Notes: a model not told the origin generated them from the letters alone. A DNA stretch of 64,000 nucleotides from Pseudarthrobacter siccitolerans (GCF_001046895.1 NZ_CAQI01000042.1:1-64000); one strand, 5' to 3'. Positions 18,984 through 28,401 are shown, numbered from the stretch's first letter. Numbers and translations are program-made.

Positions 18984-20354
18984 ATGGCACGCACCGCCTC
19001 CCTGTCCGGATTCCCCGAGTGGCTTCCCGAGGAGCGGCTGGTGGAGCTGCATGTGCTGGACACGCTGCGCCGGGTTTTCGAGCTGCACGGGTTCGCTTCC
19101 ATTGAGACGCGGGCGGTCGAAACCGTGGGGCAGCTGCTGCGCAAGGGTGAAATCGACAAGGAAGTGTACGGTCTCAGCCGGCTCCAGGAGGACGAGAGCG
19201 AGAACCCTGTTAAGGGCGGCAAAGCCGACCCGCACGCCCTTGCACTCCATTTTGACCTGACTGTTCCGTTTGCACGTTATGTGGTGGAGAACGCCGGCTA
19301 CCTCGCCTTTCCGTTCCGCCGTTACCAGATCCAGAAGGTCTGGCGCGGTGAGCGCCCGCAGGAGGGCCGCGCCCGTGAATTCACGCAGGCGGATATCGAC
19401 GTGGTGGGCGACGGCGAACTGCCGTTCCGTTACGACGTCGAAATCGCCCTCGTCATTGCAGAGGCCCTCAGCGCCCTCCCCATCCCCGACTTCAGGCTGC
19501 GGGTGAACAACCGCAAACTCGCCGAGGGTTTCTACCGCGGCATCGGCCTGGACGATACTGCCGGCGTACTGCGCAGCATCGACAAACTCGAGAAGATCGG
19601 TCCCGCGAAGGTCGCCGAGCTGCTGAAGGCTGAACTCGGGGCAACCGACCAGCAGGCGCAGAAAGCACTGGAGCTGGCGGGAATCCGCACCGAGGACACC
19701 TCCTTTGTGGAACAGGTGCGGGCCTTGGGCGTCAGCAATGAGCTGCTCGAGGAAGGCCTGAGCGAATTGGAACAGGTCATCGAGGCCGCTGTCCAGCGCG
19801 CTCCCGGGAAGGTGCTGGCCGACCTCAGCATCGCCCGCGGCCTGGACTACTACACCGGTACGGTGGTTGAGACGGTTTTGGTTGGCCACGAGCAGCTGGG
19901 CTCCATCTGCTCCGGCGGCCGCTATGACGCGTTGGCCTCCAAGGGCAACCGGAAGTTCCCCGGGGTTGGCCTTTCGATCGGCGTTACCCGGCTGGTGTCC
20001 CGCATCCTCAGCCAGGATCTGGCCAAGGCGTCGCGTTCCGTTCCCACGGCCGTGCTTGTCGCCCTGACCAGTGATGAGAGCTGGAGCGCCGCGCAGGACG
20101 TCGCGGCCCAGCTCCGCAGCCGCGGAATTGCCACCGAAGTGGCTGCCAAGGCGGAGAAATTCGGCAAGCAGATCAAATTCGCCGACCGCCGCGGCATCCC
20201 CTTCGTCTGGTTCACCGACGACGACGGCACCCACCAGGTCAAGGACATCCGCACCGGCGACCAGGTAGTGGCCTTCCCCGAAACCTGGGCCCCGCCGGCG
20301 GAGGATTTGGCTGTCCAGGTCGTGTCAACAGCCGCGGTGGCTTCCGCGGTCTAG
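18984..20354 (+). CDS. hisS: Histidyl-tRNA synthetase
   Basis: Class II aminoacyl-tRNA synthetase charging tRNA-His. 456 residues with motif 1 in the N-terminal third, motif 2 around KVWRGERPQEGR, the HisA motif IARGLDYYTG and SGGRYDAL, motif 3 GVGLSIGVTRL, and a C-terminal anticodon-binding domain from about residue 350. ATG 18984 is chosen because AAGAGGAGA lies 10 nt upstream; the frame is open 120 bp further upstream without family similarity. The usual actinobacterial neighbour order is kept. Confidence 0.96.
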   Translation: MARTASLSGFPEWLPEERLVELHVLDTLRRVFELHGFASIETRAVETVGQLLRKGEIDKEVYGLSRLQEDESENPVKGGKADPHALALHFDLTVPFARYVVENAGYLAFPFRRYQIQKVWRGERPQEGRAREFTQADIDVVGDGELPFRYDVEIALVIAEALSALPIPDFRLRVNNRKLAEGFYRGIGLDDTAGVLRSIDKLEKIGPAKVAELLKAELGATDQQAQKALELAGIRTEDTSFVEQVRALGVSNELLEEGLSELEQVIEAAVQRAPGKVLADLSIARGLDYYTGTVVETVLVGHEQLGSICSGGRYDALASKGNRKFPGVGLSIGVTRLVSRILSQDLAKASRSVPTAVLVALTSDESWSAAQDVAAQLRSRGIATEVAAKAEKFGKQIKFADRRGIPFVWFTDDDGTHQVKDIRTGDQVVAFPETWAPPAEDLAVQVVSTAAVASAV

Positions 20355-20369
20355 GGCTGCTCCCGGATA

Positions 20370-20392
20370 CGCTGCCGGTACCTACGGCAGCG
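20370..20392 (+). terminator. Possible terminator hairpin after hisS
   Basis: CGCTGCCG (20370-20377) and CGGCAGCG (20385-20392) form a perfect 8-bp stem with a 7-nt loop, 15 bp after the hisS stop. No U-tract follows. The rest of the 155-bp gap up to the converging permease gene shows nothing recognisable. Confidence 0.4.
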
Positions 20393-20509
20393 CTTCCTGG
20401 AAGTGGGCGCGTTTGAGGGCTTTGCGTTGCCTGGCTTCAGCGCGCGCAGGAACGCGCCCGTTCCGCTACAAGCGGCCAGGCCGCCGTCGGACGCTATGCG
20501 GGCGCCGCG

Positions 20510-21748
20510 CTAACGGCGGAAGCGCAAGACCAGCCAGCGGCCCGCCACACCTAAGGCCAGGACCGCCGTCATGGTCAGCACGGAGGCTGCAGGCAGGGTG
20601 AAGGCCAGCAGCAGGCAACCCAGGAAGCCAACGGCGTTCAACCACTTTGGGGCATACCCGGGGTGGACATCCAGCGTGAACGCTGAGGCATTCGCCACCG
20701 CGTAGTACAGCAGCACGCCGAAACTCGAAAAGCCCACCACCGTCATAACGTCGGTGGTCAGCAGGAGCAGGATCACGACGGCGGCCACAGCCAGTTCTGC
20801 CACATACGGCACCGTGTGCTTGCCGCCAATCCTGGCCAACGGGCGGGGAAGGTCGCGCTCCCGGGCCATGGCGAGAGTGGTGCGGCCCACGCCCGTAATG
20901 AGGGCAAGGAGAGCTCCCAGGCACGCCGCCGCCGCACCTGCCTGTACTGCCGGCGCGCCCGCCGCAAACTGCGACTGCAGCACGGCCTCCAGCAGCGGCG
21001 TCTTCGTGGCCGCAAGCTGCCCACCGGGCAGGTGGTTCAGGAGCAGCAGCGCCAGCGCCAGGTAGATGGCGAAGGCCGAAGCCAGGGCGCCAAGGATGGC
21101 CCGGGGGATCGAGCGGGCAGGATCCTTCACTTCCTCACCCAGGGTGGCGATCCTGGCGTACCCGGCGAAGGCGAAAAACAGCAGGCCGGCGGCAGGCAGC
21201 ACGCCGGCGGAACCGCCCGGGGCAGCCGTGTCGCCAGAAGACGGATGCGGCCCCACCAGTGCCGCTACCGCAACAAATACCAGGGTGGCCAGCACCACGC
21301 ACAGCAGGATCCGGGTCAGCAGGGCAGTCCGGGTAATTCCCAGCAGGTTCACCACGGTCAACGCCACAACCGCCGCCACTGCCACCGGCACAGCGTAGCT
21401 TCCGGCCACATAGCTGCCGAACGTGAGCGCCATCGCCGCGCAGGAAGCGGTTTTTCCGGTAACAAATCCCCAGCCGGCGAGGAATCCCGGCCACTGGCCA
21501 AGCTGTTCCCGGCCGTAAACATAGGTGCCGCCGCTGGTGGGATATTTTGCTGCCAACGCCGCAGACGCCACCGCATTGCAATACGCCACCGCCCCCGCGA
21601 TGATTACCGAAACCAGCAGCAGGTTCCCGGCCAGCGCGGCGGCGGGTGCGAAGACCACAAAGACGCCGGCGCCCAGCATGGAGCCGAGGCCGATGGTGGT
21701 GGCGTCGAAGGTGCCAAGCCTGCGTTGCAGCTGCTGGTGTTCGCTCAT
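20510..21748 (-). CDS. APC superfamily amino-acid permease
   Basis: 412-residue integral membrane protein with about 11-12 hydrophobic segments. The N-terminus carries the family helix 1 signature (TFDATTIGLGSMLGAGVFVVF), where the broken helix binds substrate and ion. FAFAGYARIATLGEEVKDPARSI matches the helix 6 to helix 7 region of basic amino-acid/polyamine antiporter relatives. Substrate cannot be assigned. ATG 21748. It is convergent with hisS and divergent from aspS, so it is likely a single-gene unit. Confidence 0.9.
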   Translation of the reverse strand: MSEHQQLQRRLGTFDATTIGLGSMLGAGVFVVFAPAAALAGNLLLVSVIIAGAVAYCNAVASAALAAKYPTSGGTYVYGREQLGQWPGFLAGWGFVTGKTASCAAMALTFGSYVAGSYAVPVAVAAVVALTVVNLLGITRTALLTRILLCVVLATLVFVAVAALVGPHPSSGDTAAPGGSAGVLPAAGLLFFAFAGYARIATLGEEVKDPARSIPRAILGALASAFAIYLALALLLLNHLPGGQLAATKTPLLEAVLQSQFAAGAPAVQAGAAAACLGALLALITGVGRTTLAMARERDLPRPLARIGGKHTVPYVAELAVAAVVILLLLTTDVMTVVGFSSFGVLLYYAVANASAFTLDVHPGYAPKWLNAVGFLGCLLLAFTLPAASVLTMTAVLALGVAGRWLVLRFRR

Positions 21749-21858
21749 GCGGCGGTAGTCCCTGGGTAGCGGGTAAACTCGAACGGGATCGTTCCCGGAT
21801 CGATCCTATTTAACTTCGCTGTTATCTTCCCGTTGTTACCCCCGCAGAAAGGCGTGCT

Positions 21859-23637
21859 GTGCTGCGCACACATGACCTCGGATCCCTTCGTTCCGAGCAC
21901 ATTGGACAGACCGTAACCCTCGCTGGCTGGGTGGGCCGCCGTCGTGATCATGGTGGTGTGGCCTTTGTTGACCTGCGCGATGCTTCCGGCGTGGCCCAGG
22001 TTGTAGTCCGCGAGGAAGAAGTGTTCCACGGCCTGCGCAACGAGTATGTCCTGCAGATTATCGGCACGGTGTCCAAGCGGCCCGAGGGCAACGAGAACCC
22101 TGCCCTGGCCACCGGCGAGATTGAGGTGATGGCCGAAAAGGTGGTCATCCTCAACACCTCCGACCCGCTCCCGTTCCAGATCGACGAGCACGTTGAAGTG
22201 GGCGAGGAAGCGCGCCTGAAGCACCGCTACCTGGACCTTCGCCGCCCCGGCCCCGCCCGCAACCTGCGGCTGCGCTCCGAAGCCAACCGGGTGGCCCGTG
22301 AACTGCTGCACCAGGACGGCTTCGTTGAGGTGGAAACGCCCACATTGACCCGGTCCACGCCCGAAGGCGCCCGCGACTTCGTGGTCCCCGCACGCCTGGC
22401 CCCGGGTTCCTGGTACGCGCTGCCGCAGTCGCCGCAGCTGTTCAAACAGCTCCTTCAGGTAGGCGGCTTCGAAAAGTACTACCAGATTGCGCGCTGCTAC
22501 CGCGATGAGGACTTCCGTGCCGACCGGCAGCCCGAGTTCACCCAGCTCGACATCGAAGCCAGCTTTGTGGAGCAGGACGACATCATTGCCCTGGGCGAGA
22601 ACATCGTGAAGGCACTGTGGAAGCTCATCGACGTCGAAATTCCGACGCCGATCCAACGCATCACCTACCACGACGCCATGGCGCGCTTCGGTTCAGACAA
22701 GCCGGACCTCCGCTTCGGCGTGGAGCTTACCGAGCTGACCGAATTCTTCAAGGACACCAACTTCGGTGTCTTCAAGGCGCCCTACGTAGGCGCCGTGGTG
22801 ATGCCCGGCGGTGCTTCGCAACCGCGCCGCACCCTGGACGGCTGGCAGGAATTTGCGAAGCAGCGCGGCCACAAGGGCCTGGCCTACGTCCTCTTCAAGG
22901 AAGACGGCGAGCTGGCGGGACCCGTCGCCAAGAACCTGACGGACACCGAGCGCGCCGGACTGGCAGATGCCGCAGGCGCCAAGCCCGGCGACTGCATCTT
23001 CTTCGCCGCCGGCGAGAAGTCCTCCGCCCGCGCCTTGCTGGGTGCGGCGCGCGTGGAGATCGGCCACCGCACCGGCCTGATCAACCCCAGCGACTGGGCC
23101 TTCTGCTGGGTTGTCGACGCGCCGATGTTCGAGCCTGCAGCAGCGGCCGTTGCCTCGGGCGATGTGGCCGTCGGTGCCGGTCAGTGGACCGCCGTCCACC
23201 ACGCCTTCACCTCGCCCAAGCCGGAGTTCATGGACAGCTTCGACACGGACCCGGAGTCAGCGCTGGCCTACGCCTACGACATCGTCTGCAACGGCAACGA
23301 GATCGGCGGCGGCTCCATCCGTATCCACCAGAGCGACATCCAGGAACGGGTGTTCGAAGTGATGGGCCTTTCGCACGAGGACGCCCAGGAAAAGTTCGGC
23401 TTCCTGCTTGAGGGCTTCAAGTACGGTGCACCCCCGCACGGCGGCATCGCCTTCGGCTGGGATCGCGTGGTGGCGCTCCTGTCCGGCGTTGACTCGATCC
23501 GCGACGTCATCGCGTTCCCCAAGACCGGCAACGGCTACGACCCGCTGACCGCGGCCCCGGCCCCGATCACCGCGCAGCAGCGCAAGGAAGCCGGCGTTGA
23601 TTTCAAGCCGGAGGCCAAGCCGGCCGACGGCAAGTAA
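21859..23637 (+). CDS. aspS: Aspartyl-tRNA synthetase, probably the non-discriminating Asp/Asn type
   Basis: 592-residue bacterial-type AspRS: an OB-fold anticodon domain (1-110), class II core with motif 2 ([15 protein letters not shown]), the GAD insertion domain (about 290-410), and motif 3 ([12 protein letters not shown]). His31 in the [10 protein letters not shown] loop is the residue associated with non-discriminating bacterial AspRS enzymes, while discriminating ones such as E. coli carry Leu. Such enzymes form Asp-tRNA-Asn, later corrected by GatCAB; no asnS or gatCAB is in the window to confirm this. GTG start at 21859, preceded by AGAAAGG. Confidence 0.95.
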   Translation: MLRTHDLGSLRSEHIGQTVTLAGWVGRRRDHGGVAFVDLRDASGVAQVVVREEEVFHGLRNEYVLQIIGTVSKRPEGNENPALATGEIEVMAEKVVILNTSDPLPFQIDEHVEVGEEARLKHRYLDLRRPGPARNLRLRSEANRVARELLHQDGFVEVETPTLTRSTPEGARDFVVPARLAPGSWYALPQSPQLFKQLLQVGGFEKYYQIARCYRDEDFRADRQPEFTQLDIEASFVEQDDIIALGENIVKALWKLIDVEIPTPIQRITYHDAMARFGSDKPDLRFGVELTELTEFFKDTNFGVFKAPYVGAVVMPGGASQPRRTLDGWQEFAKQRGHKGLAYVLFKEDGELAGPVAKNLTDTERAGLADAAGAKPGDCIFFAAGEKSSARALLGAARVEIGHRTGLINPSDWAFCWVVDAPMFEPAAAAVASGDVAVGAGQWTAVHHAFTSPKPEFMDSFDTDPESALAYAYDIVCNGNEIGGGSIRIHQSDIQERVFEVMGLSHEDAQEKFGFLLEGFKYGAPPHGGIAFGWDRVVALLSGVDSIRDVIAFPKTGNGYDPLTAAPAPITAQQRKEAGVDFKPEAKPADGK

Positions 23638-23655
23638 AAGCTTCACCCGTTTGAC

Positions 23656-23689
23656 CCCGAAGGCTCTCCCGCAAGGGAGGGCCTTCGGG
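23656..23689 (+). terminator. Transcription terminator after aspS
   Basis: Arms 23656-23670 and 23675-23689 form a 15-bp stem with one G-U wobble and a GCAA tetraloop. It starts CCCGAAGG and ends CCTTCGGG, 18 bp after the aspS stop and upstream of the GNAT gene. Confidence 0.85.
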
Positions 23690-23712
23690 CTTAACTGCAG
23701 AGGAGAGGATCC

Positions 23713-24501
23713 ATGCAGCCCGATCTTTTGGGTCAGCAGGCGTGCACCTATGAGCCCCTGCTGGACGCGGCGTGGCCGTCCGTGGAACGGTTCGACACAG
23801 GCGAGTGGGTCCTCCGCGCTGCGGAAGGGGTGACCCAACGGGCTAACTCCGTCTGGCCGCGGAACAGCGCCAAAGCGCCCGTGGACGCGCTGCGCGGGGC
23901 TCTGCAGTGGTACCGGGAACGGCGCCTTCCCCTGATTTTCCAGGTCACGGACACACCGGCCAATGCAGGGCTCAATGCCATCCTCGACGGACAGGGCTTC
24001 ACGCGGCAGTCGGAGACGCTCATCATGGCCAGGCCCGCCGAGGCAGATCCCCTGCGTTTACTGGCCGCTGGTGCTCCGGTGGAGATCAGCGACCGGCCCG
24101 ACGACGAATGGCTGGCCCTGTGGTGGAGCGTGGACGGCCGGGGCGGCGCGGCAGAGCTGGAGACGGCGCGTGCCATCCTCACCGGCTGCCCCTCCTTGTA
24201 CGCCATGGTGCGGGACGACGACGGCCGGCCCGCCGCCGCCGGGCGCCTCGCCATGGTGGAGGGAACCGGCGGCGTGTACTGCATGGCCACGTCCCCGGCC
24301 CACCGCCGGCGCGGGTACGCTGCCATGACGCTGCAGGCGCTTCTGTCCGCGGGCGATGAACGCGGGCTGGACCACTTTTGGTTGCTGGTGACAGCCGCGA
24401 ACCATGGTGCGCAGCAGTTGTACGGCCAGGCAGGCTTTAGGGAGTCCGGGCGTTATCTTTACCGCCAGCAGCGGCCCCGCCGGGCACTGACGGGCTGCTG
24501 A
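23713..24501 (+). CDS. GNAT-family N-acetyltransferase with degenerate N-terminal half
   Basis: 262 residues. The C-terminal half (about 115-255) carries the acetyl-CoA-binding motif A as ATSPAHRRRGYAAM (Q/R-x-x-G-x-G/A type) and a typical final strand FRESGRYLYRQ. The N-terminal 110 residues look like a second, divergent GNAT-like or substrate-binding half. ATG 23713 has AGGAGAGG just upstream. It lies alone between aspS and the converging acVLRF1-type gene. The acceptor substrate is unknown. Confidence 0.85.
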   Translation: MQPDLLGQQACTYEPLLDAAWPSVERFDTGEWVLRAAEGVTQRANSVWPRNSAKAPVDALRGALQWYRERRLPLIFQVTDTPANAGLNAILDGQGFTRQSETLIMARPAEADPLRLLAAGAPVEISDRPDDEWLALWWSVDGRGGAAELETARAILTGCPSLYAMVRDDDGRPAAAGRLAMVEGTGGVYCMATSPAHRRRGYAAMTLQALLSAGDERGLDHFWLLVTAANHGAQQLYGQAGFRESGRYLYRQQRPRRALTGC

Positions 24502-24525
24502 CCCGCCGCCGGCTCCGGGTCCTGC

Positions 24526-25200
24526 CTATGCCGGGGGGTCGGTGACCTGTACCCGCACTGCGCACGCGTCGGCGGCAGCTTTCCGCAGCACCGCTGTTTT
24601 GGGATCGGGGACGTCAAGGTAGGCCAGCCGGGGTAGTCCGGCATAGTCCTTCAGGGCCGGGTGCTCAAGGACGAGGCCCGCCAGGGCCCTGTCGCCGCCG
24701 GGAACCACGTATTCGAAGAGCTCGCCGGCAAACATTCGCAGCGCCTGTTCCGCCACGGCATCGACCAGCGCGTCGGCCTGGTTTGCCCGGCGCCGTGCGA
24801 ACCTCTGCTGTGACTGGCCGCCGGCGGCAGTGCGCGACTGCACATAGGTCGAACCCACCTTGGAAGCCAAGGGTGTTCCCTCACTCACCACTGCCACTCC
24901 GTATCCGCCCCGGCGCACCAGCAACAGTCCAAGGCGGCGCGGCTGGGAGGCGAGCGAAGCCAGCCGCTCCAGGTGGTCTGCTCCGCGTCCCGGGCGGCCG
25001 TCCGCCGGCCACGGGGCCTGGAGGAGCGCTTCGGTGCCGTCGGACGCCAGAAGGTGCAGCCCGTCGTCGTCATCCTTCACCTGGAATCCGCCATGCGCCG
25101 CCCCGAACCTTTCCGCCCAGCCGGCCAGACGGCCGCCCGCGACAAACGCGGTCCGGACGGACGGCGTGCGCTGTCCTCCGGCGGAAGTGCGTGCGGGCAT
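24526..25200 (-). CDS. Vms1/eRF1-like peptidyl-tRNA hydrolase (actinobacterial VLRF1 type)
   Basis: 224 residues resembling the Vms1-like release factor 1 domain, an eRF1-related fold that frees nascent chains from stalled or split large ribosomal subunits in a ribosome quality-control pathway. Residues 20-110 form the N-terminal part (LLLVRRGGYGVAVV). The catalytic loop follows as TAAGGQSQQRFARRR, with GGQ at 127-129. In Vms1 this region is a G-x-x-Q loop followed by Ser and basic residues that contact rRNA. The C-terminal third is the eRF1 domain-3-like part. ATG 25200 has AAGGA 7 nt upstream. It is divergent from rarA and overlaps nothing. The assignment rests on motif and length. Confidence 0.8.
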   Translation of the reverse strand: MPARTSAGGQRTPSVRTAFVAGGRLAGWAERFGAAHGGFQVKDDDDGLHLLASDGTEALLQAPWPADGRPGRGADHLERLASLASQPRRLGLLLVRRGGYGVAVVSEGTPLASKVGSTYVQSRTAAGGQSQQRFARRRANQADALVDAVAEQALRMFAGELFEYVVPGGDRALAGLVLEHPALKDYAGLPRLAYLDVPDPKTAVLRKAAADACAVRVQVTDPPA

Positions 25201-25265
25201 GGGGCGTCCTTCGCTGGGCGGGGGCTTCGGCGGGAAAGCCGAACGACTGGAAGTAGCCTATCTAT

Positions 25266-26687
25266 GTGGATGATCTCTTCGGGCACGGGCCCGGTAATGA
25301 CGACGACGGCGACGACGGTGCGCCGGCCGCCGGCCGGACAGCCGGGGGAGGAGGCAACGCCTCCCCGCGCGGCCCGCTCGCCGTCCGGATGCGTCCCCGC
25401 ACCCTTGACGAGGTGGTGGGGCAGCAGCATCTCCTCGGCCAGGGCTCACCCTTGCGACAGCTGGCTGCGGGCGCCGGAGCGGACACGTCCGGCCCCGCCG
25501 GACCCACCTCGCTGATCCTCTGGGGCCCGCCGGGAACCGGCAAAACCACCCTCGCGCACGTCATTGCGCGCGGACCGGGCAGGAAGTTCGTGGAGCTCTC
25601 CGCCATCACCGCCGGAGTCAAGGACGTCCGGCGCGTTATGGACGACGCGCTCACAGCCCGCGACCTGTACAAGACCACCACCGTCCTGTTCCTGGACGAG
25701 ATCCACCGCTTCAACAAGGCCCAGCAGGATGCCTTGTTGCCCGGCGTGGAGAACCGCTGGGTGGTGCTGGTCGCGGCTACTACGGAAAACCCCTCGTTCT
25801 CAGTGGTCTCACCGCTGCTGTCCCGGTCACTGTTGCTTACGCTCCGCCCGCTGACAGATGCGGATATTGAGGGACTGCTGCAGCGCGCCGTGACCGATCC
25901 CCGCGGCCTGAACGGGAAAGTGGACCTCACCGCAGAAGCACTCGACCACCTGGTCAGGCTTTCGGGCGGTGATGCGCGCCGTGCCCTGACCGCCCTGGAG
26001 GCCGCCGCCGGCGTGGCATTCGGGGACGCGGACGATGCCGAAGACGAGCCCGTCGCCGTCGACCTGAAGCACACCGAACGCGCCCTGGATGTCGCCGCCG
26101 TACGCTACGACCGCGCGGGTGACCAGCACTACGACGTCATCAGTGCCTTCATCAAGTCCATCCGCGGGTCCGACGTGGACGCTGCCCTCCACTACCTTGC
26201 CCGGATGCTGGAAGCGGGGGAGGACCCGCGCTTCGTGGCCCGCAGGATCATGATCTCGGCCGCCGAGGATGTGGGGATGGCTGATCCCACCGCGCTGCAG
26301 ACGGCGGTGGCGGCCGCGCAGGCGGTGCAGCTGATCGGGATGCCGGAGGGGCGGATCATCCTCGCCGAGGCCGTGGTCCACCTGGCCACGGCGCCGAAAT
26401 CCAATGCCGCGTACATGGGCATCAACAAGGCAACTGCCGACGTCCGGGCAGGCCTGGGGATCGGCATTCCGGCGCACCTGAGGGACGCACACTACCCGGG
26501 CTCGAAGCAGTTGGGCCATGGCGTCGGCTACAAGTACGCCCACGACGCTCCGCACGGGGTGGCCGCCCAGCAGTACCCGCCGGACGACCTGGTGGGGAAG
26601 GACTACTACCAGCCCACCGCCAACGGCGCGGAACGCGACATCGCGGTCCGGCTGGAGCGGCTGCGGAAGATTGTCCGGGGCAAGTAA
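25266..26687 (+). CDS. rarA: Replication-associated recombination protein A (RarA/MgsA)
   Basis: AAA+ clamp-loader-like ATPase acting at stalled replication forks, in a family with MgsA and Mgs1/WRNIP1. 473 residues: an N-terminal Gly/Asp-rich stretch (1-35), Walker [10 protein letters not shown] at 87-95, Walker [11 protein letters not shown] near 138-147, sensor AATTENPSF, and the MgsA C-terminal oligomerisation domain ([29 protein letters not shown]). GTG start at 25266 after GGAAG. It follows the divergent acVLRF1-type gene by 65 bp. rpsD is 170 bp downstream. Confidence 0.95.
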   Translation: MDDLFGHGPGNDDDGDDGAPAAGRTAGGGGNASPRGPLAVRMRPRTLDEVVGQQHLLGQGSPLRQLAAGAGADTSGPAGPTSLILWGPPGTGKTTLAHVIARGPGRKFVELSAITAGVKDVRRVMDDALTARDLYKTTTVLFLDEIHRFNKAQQDALLPGVENRWVVLVAATTENPSFSVVSPLLSRSLLLTLRPLTDADIEGLLQRAVTDPRGLNGKVDLTAEALDHLVRLSGGDARRALTALEAAAGVAFGDADDAEDEPVAVDLKHTERALDVAAVRYDRAGDQHYDVISAFIKSIRGSDVDAALHYLARMLEAGEDPRFVARRIMISAAEDVGMADPTALQTAVAAAQAVQLIGMPEGRIILAEAVVHLATAPKSNAAYMGINKATADVRAGLGIGIPAHLRDAHYPGSKQLGHGVGYKYAHDAPHGVAAQQYPPDDLVGKDYYQPTANGAERDIAVRLERLRKIVRGK

Positions 26688-26696
26688 CCGTCATGG

Positions 26697-26702
26697 TAGG
26701 AT
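26697..26702 (+). promoter_or_regulatory. Putative -10 element for rpsD
   Basis: TAGGAT fits TANNNT and lies 10 bp after the rarA stop. It would produce an rpsD leader of about 150 nt. That leader can form two small stem-loops: TGCCT/AGGCA (26763-26787) and TGGCC-GATG paired with CATC-GGCCA (26793-26820). No good -35 is visible. Confidence 0.3.
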
Positions 26703-26857
26703 GGATGTTTGTCTGGCAAGGCGCGGACGCACAATCTCCCCAATTTTACGTTGAGAAGGTTATGCCTGCGCCCAGTAGCAAAAGGCAGCGGTTGGCCGAT
26801 GCTCTCCATCGTGGAGGCCAGTAACACTGACACACCGCAGATATTGGAAGGACACAA

Positions 26858-27484
26858 GTGGCTAACAACACTCGTGCTCGCCGTCAGGCCCGCCTCTCGC
26901 GGTCCCTCGGCATCGCTCTGACCCCCAAGGCCGCCAAGTACATGGAGCGCCGCCCGTACGGCCCCGGTGAGCATGGCCGTGCCCGCAAGAAGCAGGACTC
27001 CGACTACGCCGTACGTCTGCGCGAAAAGCAGCGCCTGCGCGCCCAGTACGGCATCCGCGAAGCACAGATGACCCGTGCCTTCGAAGAGGCCCGCCGCACC
27101 AAGGGCCTGACCGGTGAAAACCTCATCGAACTGCTCGAAATGCGTCTTGACGCCCTGGTCCTGCGTGCCGGCTTCGCCCGCACCATCGCCCAGGCCCGCC
27201 AGCTGGTTGTGCACCGCCACATCATGGTTGACGGCGTCCGCGTTGACCGTCCGTCGTTCCGCGTCGGCGAGGGCCAGCTGGTCCACGTCCACAGCCGCAG
27301 CGAAACCATGGTTCCGCTCCAGGTTGCAGCAGCAGGCGCCCACCGCGACGTCCTGCCGGCCGTTCCCGGTTACCTGGACGTCAAGCTGGAGGCCCTCCAG
27401 GCACGCCTGGTCCGCCGCCCCAAGCGCTCCGAGATTCCGGTGACCTGCGAAGAGCAGCTCGTCGTCGAATTCTACGCACGCTAA
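26858..27484 (+). CDS. rpsD: Small ribosomal subunit protein S4
   Basis: Primary 16S rRNA-binding protein of the 30S body, also part of the mRNA helicase region. 208 residues with the conserved N-terminus NNTRARRQARLSRSLG, RPYGPGEHG at about 32-40, and the S4 RNA-binding motif (LEMRLDALVLRAGFA, RQLVVHRHIMVDG). No Cys is present in the N-terminal domain, so this is the zinc-free form. GTG 26858 has GGAAGGA 8 nt upstream. It is a monocistronic unit with a long leader and its own terminator, outside the alpha operon, as is usual in actinobacteria related to this one. Confidence 0.97.
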   Translation: MANNTRARRQARLSRSLGIALTPKAAKYMERRPYGPGEHGRARKKQDSDYAVRLREKQRLRAQYGIREAQMTRAFEEARRTKGLTGENLIELLEMRLDALVLRAGFARTIAQARQLVVHRHIMVDGVRVDRPSFRVGEGQLVHVHSRSETMVPLQVAAAGAHRDVLPAVPGYLDVKLEALQARLVRRPKRSEIPVTCEEQLVVEFYAR

Positions 27485-27500
27485 ATCCCAGCAGCGTATC

Positions 27501-27536
27501 CAAAGAAGCCCGTGGCAAGCGCCGCGGGCTTCTTTG
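27501..27536 (+). terminator. Transcription terminator after rpsD
   Basis: Arms 27501-27516 and 27521-27536 pair over 16 bp with one G-U wobble and the loop AAGC. It begins CAAAGAAGCCCG and ends CGGGCTTCTTTG, so the run of T in the right arm resembles an intrinsic terminator. It lies 16 bp after the stop. Confidence 0.88.
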
Positions 27537-27631
27537 TATGTAAGGTACTTGGGGGACATCTGCGGAAGCGCGCTTTGCGAAGCATCCGCTGATGGCATGA
27601 ACCACAGAATTTTCGAGGAGATGAAACGTCT

Positions 27632-28006
27632 ATGTCTGGTGGCGATATTGCCGGCCTGATCGCTGCCGGAGTGTTCGCGCTCCTGGTGCTGCTGCTGGCA
27701 GTGCCCATCCTGAAGCTGGGCAAAGTCCTGGACGAGGTGCGCACGTCCATCCGGTCACTGAGCGACGGCGCCACGCCCCTGATGGACGAGGTGACGGCTA
27801 CCGTGTCCACCACCAACCAGCAGCTGAAGAAGGTGGACGGCATCTCGTCCAACGTCTCGGACGCCTCGGCCAACCTGTCCGCCTTGTCCTCCCTGGTTGC
27901 CGCTACCGTGGGTTCGCCGCTCATCAAGGTGGCGGCGTTCAGCTACGGCGTCCGCACCGCCCTGGCCAACCGCAAGAAACCCGCTGCCGGCCGCCGCAGC
28001 CGCTGA
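27632..28006 (+). CDS. DUF948 domain membrane protein
   Basis: 124 residues. One N-terminal membrane helix (about 8-28, AGVFALLVLLLAVPIL) is followed by an amphipathic helical part with Thr/Ser/Val heptads (MDEVTATVSTTNQQLKKVDG) and a basic C-terminus (NRKKPAAGRRSR). This is the DUF948 pattern, related to chemotaxis-receptor-like coiled coils but without a known function. GAGGAGATG precedes the ATG. It and the next small gene are typically found just upstream of alaS in actinobacteria. Confidence 0.88.
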   Translation: MSGGDIAGLIAAGVFALLVLLLAVPILKLGKVLDEVRTSIRSLSDGATPLMDEVTATVSTTNQQLKKVDGISSNVSDASANLSALSSLVAATVGSPLIKVAAFSYGVRTALANRKKPAAGRRSR

Positions 28007-28025
28007 CCTTTCGGAGAACCTGAAA

Positions 28026-28268
28026 ATGAAACGACTTGTCTGGATGGGAATCGGCGTGGCCATCGGCGTCATCGCGTTCCGCAAAGTGACTGAGGCGCAG
28101 GCCAGCATGCAGTCCGCCCTCGGCCCGCAGGGCCTGAACCGGGCAGTGGGCCGGCTCACGGATGGAATCTACGATTTTGCCGACGCCATCCGCGACGGCA
28201 TGCGCGAACGGGAAACCGACCTCCGCGCCGCCCTTGGGGTGGACTCGGACGAACTGGTCCGCCGCTGA
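28026..28268 (+). CDS. Small DUF6167-like membrane-associated protein
   Basis: 80 residues. It starts with a short hydrophobic segment (LVWMGIGVAIGVIAF) and continues as an amphipathic helix ending in acidic/basic residues (GMRERETDLRAALG). ATG 28026 follows the DUF948 stop by 19 bp, with GGAGAA upstream. Likely co-transcribed with the DUF948 gene and alaS. Function unknown. Confidence 0.8.
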   Translation: MKRLVWMGIGVAIGVIAFRKVTEAQASMQSALGPQGLNRAVGRLTDGIYDFADAIRDGMRERETDLRAALGVDSDELVRR

Positions 28269-28401
28269 CCCCGGCGCCCACCCCATGCGGCCCCGCCGCA
28301 GCACCTTTTAGAACCAACCGGCAGCAACCGTGCCAACGGAACTGCCACGTGAACGAACTTCCGCGCAGCCGCGTGGACCAAGAAGGGTAAGTAAACAGCT
28401 C

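Noticed and set aside
21749..21858. T-box or leader attenuator before aspS, and the inverted repeat GAACG-GGAT-CGTTC at 21781-21794
   Set aside because: No T-box core sequence (TGGNACCGCG type) is seen before aspS, hisS or alaS. The 5-bp repeat is too short to call.
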